Shown here: piece after piece, positions 33,850 through 44,962 of the stretch
Numbering within the stretch: position 1 is the stretch's first letter
Layout of the letters: each line of letters starts with the position of its first letter
NCBI GenBank assembly: GCA_037157565.1
Contig: JAZHRO010000050.1
Location: forward strand, 41,646,501 to 41,710,500
Reading direction: 5' to 3'
DNA length: 64,000 nt
DNA from: Thalassia testudinum
Lineage: Eukaryota; Streptophyta; Magnoliopsida; Alismatales; Hydrocharitaceae
Notes under the pieces: model-generated
Told to the model about the DNA's origin: nothing
The model's input: only the letters and a program-made list of their open reading frames with translations
Databases searched by the model: none
Position numbers and translations under genes: made by a program

Positions 33850-36561
33850 ATTTAATTAACTGTAAACTAACCAGTTAAAATTGCAATTTTGCCATTGCAG
33901 TACATAAATGGGATTTCTCAGAGGTAGAGCATAGGGCAAATGGTCTGAATAAGATATAGAGTGAGTTGGTTCAGTCAGAAATGGGTTATTGTGCAATCCA
34001 AGAATTAAATGACATTCTGTAACCCTAAAACAGACTTACTTAATTCAACAAGGTTTTGGTCAGGATAAAAATCAACTAAACCCTCTAAAATTCAAGGGAA
34101 AATGTCCTCTAGGGTTTAGAACCATTAATTTGGACTTTGGAACCTATTTTGACCTAGATTGGGGTTCATGCTCATTATTTGACCTAATTTGGGTCTTTGT
34201 GTAAAATGTCCAGTAAAACGTGGTCAAACCTAAAATCAAACCTCACCATTGGATTCATTAGGTCCAAATTAGGTTTGTACCAAAATTTGGACCTAAGGGG
34301 AGGTCATCTTGCCTACTTTGCAAAATAGTCCACCCAATTACATTCTGAACCGTAACTTTTGATAAATCTTGCGCATACCCCCTAACTTCCTTGCCACTCT
34401 TACAAACAAGTCCCTCCACCATTAATGGGGAGAAATCCTACTCCAGCGAGGAATGGGGGGGGAGTAGTCCCTGATTCCTCAGAGATCTCCTAGATTTGGA
34501 AGGGAGATTCTCTGAGGACTTCCCTTCCATCTGAGCACAATCACAAGATCTGAATCTCTCCCAATCCCTCGTGCAAAAGCTTGAGAGATTTGGGTATCCA
34601 AAGGATTTCCTACTCCAGCGAGGACTCTTGCACTTGGAAGCTTGTCTTCCAAGCACAAGAGTCCTTGCCAGCATCTATAAAAGGATCCTCAACCTCGGCC
34701 GCATCTCTTCAGCTCGACTTGGCAGGAGATCCACCCCAATTTCATCTTCTTCTCCTCTAGTCAAGAGTCTAGCGAGCTCCAGCGAGCCCTCCTCTTCTTT
34801 TCTTGTCGCTCTACCACACTACTAGTGGCAGAGCTGCCTTCACCATCTATCTCCGCATCGTACAACACCCGCGCGAGTGCCTCTAGCCCCTTCGTCGTCG
34901 CCGCTCTCCCTGCACTGGACACGGTCTTCTCCGGTGACAGCAAGTACAGCCAGCCGCCTCCTCTCCCCCTTCGTCTACTTAGGTAGGTTAGAATTACTCC
35001 TCTCTATCCCCTTTTCAATTCCCCTCTTTCTATTTCCACTTTCGACCCCTCTCAGCCACTGTCCACCGCCATCTTCTCCATCTTTGGCCACCCACCACCG
35101 AGGCACTTCCACTGCTCTGCACCTCCACACGCCTCGCCAGACACCTCACCACCTCTGCCATCGTCTACTGATCACCTTCCACCCATCCATCGACCACCAT
35201 CACCTCCTTAAACGTCCCCCGACCAAACCCATAAGCATAACCACAGAGTGACCTAGGCACGCATGCCTAGGCCACCCTACTGCCTACCACCTACCGTCCC
35301 ACCTTTTCCTTGACACGGCAAAGCTTCCCATGTATTTTAATGGGGTCACAAGGCTGTGTTTGTGTGTGTCAGATCTGAGCACCTGTCGCCATTGAAGCAC
35401 ATAGCAAGATGGTCGTAAGCTTCGCTCCAGGCCGCGCGCTCCAGGCGTCAGAGTCCCAGGTGAAGTGGATTGCTGTCGCGAACTCATATTGCCAGGAAAT
35501 TGGATTGGAAAGCAACCCAGTAGCAGCAATTGAAGAAGGAGTTCCTACGGGAGTGAGAGCAGAAGAGGGTGGGACTTTTAGTCCCACCTCGTGAATATGA
35601 GAACACGATGCGTAGTATAAGTTATTTTTGTGCTTTCTTCTCATCGCCTCCAGCACACAAGGGTGAGGTCCCTCGCCCTTACTCGCCCATGTCTCGTCTA
35701 CGACCTGCTCCCACGGACCTGGCACCCGACCCAATTACCTAATCCTAGCACTCCTCACGCATCACACCCACGGCGGTGAACCTGGACTCGGGCGCGCACC
35801 CAACCCGATTACCCGGCTCTGGGAGAGCATACCGAAGAGAGAAATAGAGAGAGAGACGTGGGGAGGGTAGGAAGTAGGTTTTGCTGCGTGGTGTTGTGCA
35901 AGAAAGAAGAGGGAGCTAAGGAAGGAAGAGGCACAGCAAAAGAAGAAAAGGAAGAAGGTAGCGGCTGAAGGACTTAGCAAAGAAGAAGGTAGTTGAAGAA
36001 GAAAGGAGATGCACTGTAGCAGAGGAGCAGCAGAGCAAGGGAAGAAAAAGAAGAAGGTAGCTGAAGAAGAAAAGAAGAAAGAAGAAAAACAGGGACTTAG
36101 CCGTAGGAAGACAAAGAAGAGAAAGAAGAGAGAAAGCAAGGGCAGAAGAAAGAGAGAAGCAGGAGTAGCCAAGCAGAAGAAGAAGATAAGGAAAAACAAA
36201 GAAGTAATGAAGAATAAGCCTAGCCGCAGTGCAAAGAGAAAGAGAAAGAAGAGAGAATGAGAAGACAAAAATCACATATCAAGCACTGTAGCAACACGTT
36301 TTAAGACGTCTAATTTTTCATCAGATGTCCAAGTTTCGAGCATTATTTCTACATAACATTACTCTTCAATTTTGGTTGAATTAGTTATTGCTTCTTATTA
36401 AATTGAGAGTTCTATTCTTAAGTTTTGAAATACCCAATTGCTCCCTGTGTTCGACCTCGAACACTTTGCCTTTCAAGTTATAAATTCTTATTTGTTTTCA
36501 CGGCGATTTCATCTATATTACAACGAGACATCTTTTAAAACACAATCTAGCCGCGTAAACA
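33850..36561 (+). repeat. Element C 5' LTR, truncated at the outer end
   Basis: Homology to the 3' LTR begins at about AACTGTAAACTAAC (33860), about 130 bases inside the expected start. TATAAAAGG at 34676-34684. A short hairpin CTTGGAAGCTTGTCTTCCAAG-like segment lies just upstream of the TATA box. The purine-rich tract is about 35840-36262. The end GTAAACA at 36561 precedes the PBS. Confidence 0.9.
34676..34684 (+). promoter_or_regulatory. TATA box of element C 5' LTR
   Basis: TATAAAAGG, conserved at 45899-45907 in the 3' LTR. Confidence 0.65.
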
Positions 36562-36564
36562 TTT

Positions 36565-36582
36565 TGGCGCCGTTGCCGGGGA
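36565..36582 (+). other. Element C primer binding site (tRNA-Asp)
   Basis: TGGCGCCGTTGCCGGGGA, identical to element A, three bases after the LTR. Confidence 0.95.
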
Positions 36583-37523
36583 GCAATGGGCATTTTAGAA
36601 GCTTTGATCACAACTTCTGATTTAATACTGACTTAAGTTCTCTCTATTGTTGTGTTTGTCTTCGGGAATATCGAGAAAAGAAGAGCAGCCGCACAACAAC
36701 CACACCAAGGAATAGGTAACTTTTCTTAGCCACTCTCTCTTAATCCCCTTAAAGTCTGAAAAGGAAAAAAAACAAAGAAAAATCAATCTAGGTCTACCTG
36801 CTTCCATATTTAGTAATTCACCAAAGTTGCCTGATGTTCATTTGAACATATTTTGAATTGCACATCCAATTAAGGTAACTAGGGCAACCTTCTTGATTGA
36901 GCCCTAGATACCAACTTTTGAGGCAACTAAATTGGACCAACTAGAGCCAACCTAAGGATTGTAGAGTTAGGGTTTTTAGAGACACATCTTCTCTTAAGCA
37001 AAGAAGCAAAAATTACAAAAAGAGGTGTGCCTAAGCCTTGTTTGAAAAGATCTATACAAGAGAAACCCTAAGCAAATCAGGCTCTTAATCCATTTGAACC
37101 CTAAAAGAAATGACCTAAAAGCTCTCAAAGGAATAAGATGTGAAGTTGATCCTTTGGGTCAACCAACCTTAAAATTAGGTCACTTTTTGCACTCAAAAGG
37201 CCTAAAGTTCAAGTGGAACCCTAAGCACCTTGATCTTAATAAAAAAATAGGTAGACTTAAGAGGTCAAGGTCCCCATTCTGGTCTACCTGAAATCTCAGT
37301 GACAAGAGAGGTCGGGTGGTGGAAACCCTGTAACTCGTGGGGATGCTCTACCATGTAGGGGTCTTTGTGGGACTCCCCCTCTCTGGCTGCCCAGGTACTT
37401 CTCAAGTGGACAACCTTTTTGACGAAGGGGTATCATCCGCCCTGAACTTCTATAGTCACCCAACAATTTTTGGGTGTCTCGATTGGGTCCACCACCTTCT
37501 AATCTCATCACATCCTTCAGTGC
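36583..37523 (+). other. Element C untranslated leader
   Basis: About 940 bp, collinear with 14747-15680 in element A. No supported gene. Confidence 0.75.
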
Positions 37524-39532
37524 ATGTTTGGTAGGAGGTCCTTAAGACCATCCTTAAGACCTCCTTTAGAAATCCATTATCGTCGAGGCTAAGCCTCGAC
37601 GCCCTTGTTTATGCAGCAACCTCACCACATAGACCTTTCCTTCAATTCAAAACCAAGTTCTCCTTCTTCTTCCATCATGGCACAACCCATTGAAGAAGAG
37701 AACAACCTTGAGCACCAGCTTCAGTGCCTAAATGATCTCTTCCAAAACTTTGTAAACCCACCGCAGTGTCCAATGATGCGAGATCACTATAATCCCGCTG
37801 TGGTGGCAATCGAGCCTCGAGTCTGAATCCCGGTTGGAGGTCCTGATTCTAAATTGAAGCCCAATATGATTCATGCCATACCAAAATTCCATGGGCTTAA
37901 CTATGAGGATCCACTCCAACACATTAAACAACTCAAGCATCTAGCCCAGACCTTTAGGTCAGATGCACAAAATTGGGATATTCTGCTCATGAAAATGTTT
38001 TCTTTCTCCCTCATGGACAAGGCTGCTCATTGGTATCAAACTCATATTCGTCCGATCAACACATGGGATGAACTACAGTCCAAATTTTTGAAGAAGTTCT
38101 TTCCCGTTGGCAGGATAAATGCCTTGCGCCATCAGATCACTCATTTCACCCAACAAATGGGAGAACCTCTTCAAGAAGCATGGGATCAATTTCTAGATCT
38201 CATGCGAAAGTTCCCCCATCACGGAGTTCCTAAATGGGAACAAGTCTAGTCATTTTACCAGGGACTCCATGAAGACATTCGATTATTCGTCAATGCAACT
38301 TGCGGAGGAAACATCATGGGTCAACATGAGGACACGGTGTGGGAGATTCTCAAAAATATGTGCAAAAACTCCATCAATAATGACTCCATGGGCTTATTCG
38401 ACCCGACGAATGCCTACACATCGATGAATCTTAAGGGAGCACATGAGACGTAGGACCTGTCCAAATCCGTTGACTTGGAACTGATGGCCAGTCGGTTGGA
38501 CAAGGTCTCTATCATAGAGAAGAAGGTGGACGAGCTGACTCAGCATCTGCAGTGAGACACCTCTGTGCAGAACTTTTTGCACGGCCACCTCTTGTGAGGG
38601 AAACTATGCAGAACATCTATCACCAGTCTTCTCAGGGGATGGACCCGTATCAACCCCCATCTGACTCTCAGATTGGAGGGACCTCTAATCCACTCTATTC
38701 TAGTTGGGGGAACTTTAAACCCTCGTATTTTGACTTTCCTGAGGCTCCTCAGACCTGCGAGGGCCTCAATGCCATCCAGAATGACCTATTCTCCAACACC
38801 TACAACCCTGGATAGTGAAATCATCCCAACTTCTAGTGGATGGGAAATTCTCAGACTTAAAGACCACCTTATCAACCCCGTCCACAAGCTCCTCGTCCCT
38901 ATTAGCCGCCTCAGCCTCGGCCCAATCTCACCTATCAATCTGAGCCAAACCAGGATCAAATGACTCTTATTCTTCAAGCACTAGCTGACATTCAAAAGAC
39001 TAACGAGGCAATGCAAAAACAGCACAAGGACGAGATCACAGAGGTTCGCAATCAAGTAGCCCAGATGGCAAATTCCTGCCAACCTAGCACCCTCCCTTCG
39101 CAACCTCTGCCAAACCCAAATAACGTGCCAACACAGAGGTGCGTTATGAACCCAAATTCAAGCCACGCACATACAATTTATCAAGCCCCTTCTATTCCAT
39201 CACAAGATGGGATGGAAGCCTCAACATCTTATGCGGGATTTCAGCAACAGCCACCCCTCTTACCAAACCCAAACCAAAACCAGTTAGGATTAAACTCCGT
39301 AACAACTCGAAGTGGTAAAGCAACTCAAGACCCACATTATCCAAACCACTCTAAGCCTAGTAGTAGCCCAAGCTCTAGGATAGTTATCCAGGATACCCCT
39401 GTCCCAAATCAAGAACCTGGACCTATTCTAGAGGAACCAACTAGGATTCCATTTCCTGAGGCCTTGACCAAAGGAAAAAGGATGACCAAACCAGTGGCTC
39501 CTGAGGAGGATCAGGTCAAGCTCTTTGAATAG
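37524..39532 (+). pseudogene. Element C gag polyprotein (decayed)
   Basis: Start at ATG 37524, matching 15681 in A. One early stop (TAA, CAA in A) is followed by open stretches 37605-37826 and 37854-38249. These hold the Retrotrans_gag domain in one frame: HIKQLKHLAQTF, SFSLMDKAAHWYQTH, LKKFFPVGRINALRHQITHF, EPLQEAWDQFLDLMRKFPHHG. Downstream parts include KVSIIEKKVDELTQHLQ, QTCEGLNAIQNDLFSNTYNPG and, in 38960-39532, a charged segment plus the TTRSGKATQ motif and EEPTRIPFPEALTKGKR. Stops lie at about 37824, 38247, 38452, 38554 and elsewhere. A terminal TAG at 39530-39532 matches the one in element A. Confidence 0.9.
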
Positions 39533-40345
39533 GTCCAAATAAACATCCCCTTGATGGATGCAATCTACCATGTATCAGCTTACGCAAGATTCCTGAAAGA
39601 CGTGTGTACACCCAAGCGTAAGCTGTGAACCAAAAGTGGGAATCCGATCGTACTATCAGAGCAAGCCAGCTCTGTAATCTTGAGTAAACATCCACCCAAG
39701 GCTAAAGACCCAGGAACTCCCCTGATTTCATGTTAAATTGGTGAAACCCAATTTGATAGAGCCTTGCTAGACCTAGGTGCCTCCATTAACCTAATACCTA
39801 CATCCCTCTTTAACCACCTTGAAGAGTCTGAACTTAAACCAACTGAGGTGACGTTGTAGTTAGCCGATCGATCCATCAAGTCACCAAAAGGAATACTCGA
39901 GGATGTCATTGTTCAGGTGCGGGATTTCTACTTCCCGGTGGATTTCATAGTTTTGGATATGGATTCACCTAAGAACCCAAGGGACACACCAATTATATTA
40001 GGGTGACCTTTTTTGGCCACTGCTAGGGCCAACATAAACTGTAAGGAGGGTCAAATAGAATTGAAATTTGGGAATCAAACTGTGAAGATTGACATCTTTA
40101 AGGCCCAACAAGGGATTAATTGCGGGGTTATAGAGCAAATATGTGATATCAAAGCTGTGGTCGATGAATCGCATGTTGAGGACAACCTGATTATCCCCGA
40201 TCAACCACTAGAAGATCAAAACTCGCAAATAGAGGAGTATGAACCTGATCTAGACACACCCATAACTCGACCCTTGTTCCTGATACACACCCCGAACCTC
40301 CTACTGTTGCTGATAATCCTGCCAGGGAACTCAAGCCCCTTCCCG
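39533..40345 (+). pseudogene. Element C aspartic protease and linker (decayed)
   Basis: The catalytic box LLDLGASINLIP is intact (about 39763-39798), as are AYARFLKDVCTPKRK and PIILG.PFLATA. Stops interrupt at about 39627 (TGA for CGA), 39735, 39859 and 40005 (TGA for AGA). The linker (40013-40260) reads IPDQPLEDQNSQIEEYEPDLDTPIT as in A, in the same frame. A shift follows near 40270. Confidence 0.87.
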
Positions 40346-41345
40346 AGCATCTGAAGTACGTCTTTTTGGGTTCCAATCAGATGTTTCCTGTGATTATCAA
40401 CTCCCAACTCACACCTGACCAGGAATCTTGTCTGATTAATATTCTCCAGCAGCATCGTAGAGCCATTGGATGGACTCTCGATGACTTGACTGGCATAAGC
40501 CCCTCGTATTGCATACATCGAATCTACACAGAAGAGGGTGCACGACCTTCACGAGAGATGCAGAGATGATTAAACCCTAATCTATAGGAGGTCGTGAAAA
40601 AGGAGATCATCAAGTGGTTAGATGCGGGGATCATCTACCCGATCTCCGACAGTAGCTAGGTGAGTCCAATCCAAGTTGTGCCTAAGAAGGCCAGACTCAC
40701 CATCATCACGACTGAAACCAGAGAGGTCATACCTACCCAAATAGCTAACTCGTGGAGAGTCTACATTGATTACAGAAGACTCAATTCCTCCACAAAGGAC
40801 CATTTCCCACTTCCGTTTATTGATTAGATCCTCGAGAAACTAATGGGAAATAGGTTCTTCTGCTTTCTTGATAGGTACTCCGGTTACAACCAGGTGGCAA
40901 TCCATCAAGAGGACCAAGAAAAGACCACATTCACCTGCCCCTTTAGGATGTACACATTTCGAAGGATGCCTTTCGGCCTCTACAATGCACCCGCGACCTT
41001 TCAGTGGTGCATGCTTGCCATATTCTCAGATATGGTAGGTGATTATCTAGAAGTCTTCATGGATGACTTTTCAGTTTTCGGAGCATCATTTGATGATTGC
41101 CTCCAGCACTTGGTCCAAATACTCAGGCGGTGCATCGATGTGAATTTGGTTCTTTCCTAGGAAAAGTGCCATTTCATGGTACCTGAGGGAATCGTCCTGG
41201 GACATCTAATCTCAGAGAAAGGCATCCAAGTTGATCGAGCCAAGGTTAACTTGATTTCCACACTCCCTATGCCTATCTCGATCAAGGACATCCGATCTTT
41301 TCTGTTGCATGTCGATTTTTACCGTCGATTTATCCCTGATTTTTC
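40346..41345 (+). pseudogene. Element C reverse transcriptase (decayed)
   Basis: It covers GSNQMFPVIINSQL, WTLDDLTGISPSYCIHRIY, WLDAGIIYPISDSS, VPKKARLT, IDYRRLN and HFPLPFID. A TAG at 40825-40827 then matches the stop at 18980 in element A. The rest, 40843-41160, is open and contains DRYSGYNQVAIHQEDQ, TFRRMPFGLYNAPATFQ and the intact active-site box FMDDFSVFG. After a TAG for TGG at about 41158, the thumb (VPEGIVLGHLISEKG, SIKDIRSFL, FYRRFIPDFSK) continues in the same frame into RNase H. One codon is missing near STKDHFP. Confidence 0.9.
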
Positions 41346-41880
41346 AAAAATTACACGCCCCCTGACTACTCTTCTCTCCAAGGATGTACCTTTCGAAATC
41401 TCTAAGGAATGCACTCAAGCATTTGAGATCCTTCATGACCGAGTCACCCAAGCCCCAATCTTACAGTCCCCTGATTGGTCTCAACCCTTTGAGATCGTGT
41501 GCGATGCATCTGACTTTGCTATAGGAGCAATTTTAGGGCAGAAAATTGATGGGAAACCCATAGTCATTTACTACGCTAGTAAAACACTAGACGAAGCTCA
41601 ACGTAACTACACGGTTATTGAGAAAGTGCTGCTGGCTGTAGTATTTACCCTAGAAAAATTCAGATCATACCTCCTGGGCTCCTGTGTTATCATTTACTCG
41701 GATCACACAGCTGTGAGGCATCTCTTTGCAAAGAAGGACGCGAAACCTCGATTAATCCGATGGATCTTGCTATTGCAAGAATTTGACCTCGAGATTGGTG
41801 ACAAAGCAGGAAAACAAAATGTGGTAGCTAATTACTTGTCCCGCCTTCCTTCTGAGAAAATTGACCCTTCTAGACCCATC
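41346..41880 (+). pseudogene. Element C RNase H domain
   Basis: This is part of the longest open stretch of the pol regions (41176-42084). It shows [76 protein letters not shown] and [18 protein letters not shown]. The conserved glutamate of the TEKELLA motif is valine here (IEKVLLA), which removes a catalytic residue although there is no stop. The first Asp and the SDHTA Asp are retained. Confidence 0.88.
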
Positions 41881-43220
41881 ACAGAACACTTTCCTGATGA
41901 GCACCTCTTGACTATCAATACAGGGCTTCCATGGTTCACAGGCATAGTGAACTACTTGACATCACATCAGATCTCGTTCGATTGGCTGAAGGCCAAGAAG
42001 GGCAAATTGTGTTCCGATGCTAAGTATTACCTTTGGAAAGACTCATATCTATTTCACATTGGTGCTGATCAAATTACTAGATGATGTGTCGTGGAAGCAG
42101 AAATCAAAGACATACTCTCCTTCTGCCATGACCAGGCCTGTGGTGGACATTTTTCAGGACACAAAACCACATCAAAAGTCCTCCAGTGTGGCTTTTAATG
42201 GCCCACAATTTTCAAGGATGCATACGATCACTATAAGGCATGTACCCGTTGCCAGACCTTGGGCAACATGAGCCATCGAGACATGATGCCTTTATAGCCT
42301 ATCTTGGTATGCAAGATTTTTGACATTTGGGGGATTGATTTTATGGGACCCTTCCCTATCTCGAATGGCTTCGAATACATCTTACTCACCATTGACTACG
42401 TGTCCAAGTGGATAGAAGCCATTCTGACCCGAGCCAATGATCACAAGGTTGTTATCAGATTCATTCATCAAAACATCTTCTCAAGGTTCAGGATTCCATG
42501 AGTAATAATTTTCGACGGAGGGACCCATTTCACAAATGCTCAGTTCAGGTCACTGATGACCAAATATGGGGTGTCGCATCGAATCTCTGCTCTTTACCAC
42601 CCCCAAACTAATGGTCTAGCTGAGCTATCAAATCAGGAGATCAAGAAAATCCTCCAGGTTACTGTTCGACCTGATAAGAAGGATTGGTCATCTCGGCTTC
42701 TAGAAGCATTGTGGGCCTATAGGACCGCCCACAAGAAACAATTAGGTATGTCTCCCTTCAGACTGGTGTGCGAGAAGTCATGTCCCTCCCCATTGAATTG
42801 GAGCATAAAGCCTATTGGGCAGTACGGAATTGCAACTTAGATCTTTCTAAGGCTGGAACCTATAGAAGGCTTCAAATGAGCGAGATCGATGAATTACGCT
42901 ATGATGCGTATAAGAACTCACGAATTTACAAAGAACAGGTTAAAGCCATTCATGACAAACACATTTCTAGAAAGATCTTGCATCCTAGTCAAAAGGTTCT
43001 ACTCTTTGATGCCCGACTAAAATTATTCCCAAGAAAGCTACGATCTAAGTGGATCGGACCCTACCTAGTCCGATGAATCTTTTGAAATGGAGTTGTTGAG
43101 ATCAGTCCACTCAGCCACAATTCCGAACTCTTCATCATGAACGGTCAGAGACTCAAACTGTTCATTGACATGACCAATACAGATTTGGCTGAGTCATCCT
43201 TTATCCTCCATTCTTCTTAG
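41881..43220 (+). pseudogene. Element C integrase (decayed)
   Basis: The N-terminal part is open to 42084. The zinc-binding region follows (FCHDQACGGHFSGHK and KACTRCQTLGN), with stops at about 42082 and 42198. The core shows [46 protein letters not shown] and YHPQTNGLAELSN, so all three DDE residues remain. A stop at about 42499 (TGA for CGA) and a frameshift near 42775 break it. The last part (42768-43076) reads ELEHKAYWAVRNCNLDLSKAG and LRSKWIGPYLVR. The conceptual end is TAG at 43218-43220. Confidence 0.9.
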
Positions 43221-44270
43221 TCTCATTGCGCCAAGCCGATGGCATAAAACTCAGCACTTAATGGGAGGCAACCCGTCATTCTTTGAAAAAACCCAAAACC
43301 TTTCCTAACATTTCCATGCTAAATTCATATTGCACTTTAAGGTTCATCCATTAGCACAGCTAACTCCACCTCAGGTACCCATACCCGAGTCTAGAAATCG
43401 TTCGCAATAGTCACCTCGACCCGTTCGCTTACCCAACACCTGTCCTAATAAATGAACTAAGCTGAATTTGAACCCACCTAATTTACAATGGGGACATTGT
43501 AAATCGTAGGCATGGGGGGGTATGAAAGTGCAAAATGTCAGCAAAACTCATATCGAGAAAAGGTTTCAACAAAAAAAAAAGTTACATATCACAAAAAACA
43601 CAAAAAAATTGGAAAATTTGGAAAAAGAAAAAAAACTGAGGGGGGAGATAAAAATTTTATGGGCTATACAAAATATGAGGAGGAAAAGAGCAAAATGCCA
43701 AAAAGGAGAACAAAATGAAAAAGAAAAAAAGAATAGCCATTAGTAAAATATTAAGGGATTAACTGAAGTTCTAGATCACATAAGAAAAGAGAAAAATGAG
43801 AAAAAAGTGCTAAAGAGATACAAAAGAGATTAGTAGGAACGCTAACTTTAGGCCTTTTGGGCTAGACTCTTAGGCTTAAAAATTTAAGTACCCACTAAAA
43901 TTTGGATACTCCTCAAGAGGTTAGGGAAAATGCGAAGCTCAAGTATTAGGTTTAAAGCATAGGGAGTATTCGGCCTCATTAATTGACCTTTGATTTGCGG
44001 GATTCGGTAACCTAAGTACCCCCATCCACAGACAGTCTGGTTCAGTGCGCATAAATATCAAAATCACGCAAAAAGCATTTTAATGTTCTAAAAAAGTTTC
44101 CTAGATTAAGAGCGGCCGATCAACACAAGTTGATTTAAACGAGTTCCCGACGCGGAGAGGCGGGAAATTCCCCTTGAAGATGCGTAATAACATATCGTCT
44201 CCTCGGTGCTTGTCTCCTAGGATATTTAAATATCCTACTGGGGGCTTGTAAGCACTCTGCTGGTTCAGAT

Positions 44271-44425
44271 ACCATGGGCGGCATTATCACGAAATGTCGA
44301 TTGCCAGGGTCTGGATTCGGCCACAGAATGCCATGGGTAGGATTATCACGAAATCTTGAAAGCCAGGGTTCTGGGGGTTGCTGTGGGTGGTGCTATCACG
44401 AAGCATCGATTGCCAGGGACCCTTG
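44271..44425 (+). repeat. Three-copy tandem repeat in element C 3' region
   Basis: Same units as in element A at 22427-22582 (CCATGGGCGG, TTATCACGAA, GCCAGGG). Confidence 0.83.
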
Positions 44426-44694
44426 AGGATTGATGATAGGAACGAGGAATCCGATATAGATCATGTTGAGAAGCCAATCCAAAGCTAGAAATAAAAAGAA
44501 AAAAAAGAGAGAAAACTCTCCAAACAAATAAATCCTCTGTCAGTCTCTTACAAAAACACACTGCAAACTGAACCTAGGATAAAAATGTCTCAAGCATGAG
44601 TGATTTAACTGCGGAGTCCAACAAACCGTAGGATAGTTTCTGTAGGCCTTAAAAACCTTTGCGGAAGACTGAGGCTAAAGCGGGTCAGGTCCAG

Positions 44695-44888
44695 ATTTTG
44701 GTTGGTACTTGAGTACCTCTAGGCCTTTTGTCAGCATTCTGACCTAATCACAAAAGAAAAAGAAAAAGCACTTATCACAACTAGTAGAAGAATTTTGGTT
44801 GGTACTTGAGTACCTCTAGGCCTATTGTCGGCATTCTGACCTAATCACAAAAGAAAAAGAAAAAACACTTATCACAACTTGTAGAAGA
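44695..44888 (+). repeat. 97-base tandem duplication in element C
   Basis: The unit from ATTTTGGTTGGTACTTGAGT to the GTAGAAG end occurs twice in a row (44695-44791 and 44792-44888) with a few differences. Element A has one copy (about 22848-22945), so the duplication arose in the C line. Confidence 0.85.
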
Positions 44889-44962
44889 AACTCATGGTCT
44901 AGAACAGAGGTTAAAATCTTAAAATTTTGCTAATGAACTAGCAAAAGCTAGGAATGGGGGTA

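Larger units (their letters stand above)
43221..44962 (+). other. Element C non-coding 3' region
   Basis: Collinear with 21367-23020 in element A. It contains the GGGGACATTG motif (43486-43520), a lysine-codon-like A-rich stretch (43560-43810), the three-copy repeat (about 44271-44425), a 97-base tandem duplication (44695-44888) and the polypurine tract CTAGGAATGGGGGTA ending at 44962. No gene is supported. Confidence 0.8.

Noticed and set aside
43512..43743. Lysine-rich small frames in element C
   Set aside because: They arise from A-rich untranslated sequence, and the matching part of element A does not conserve them.
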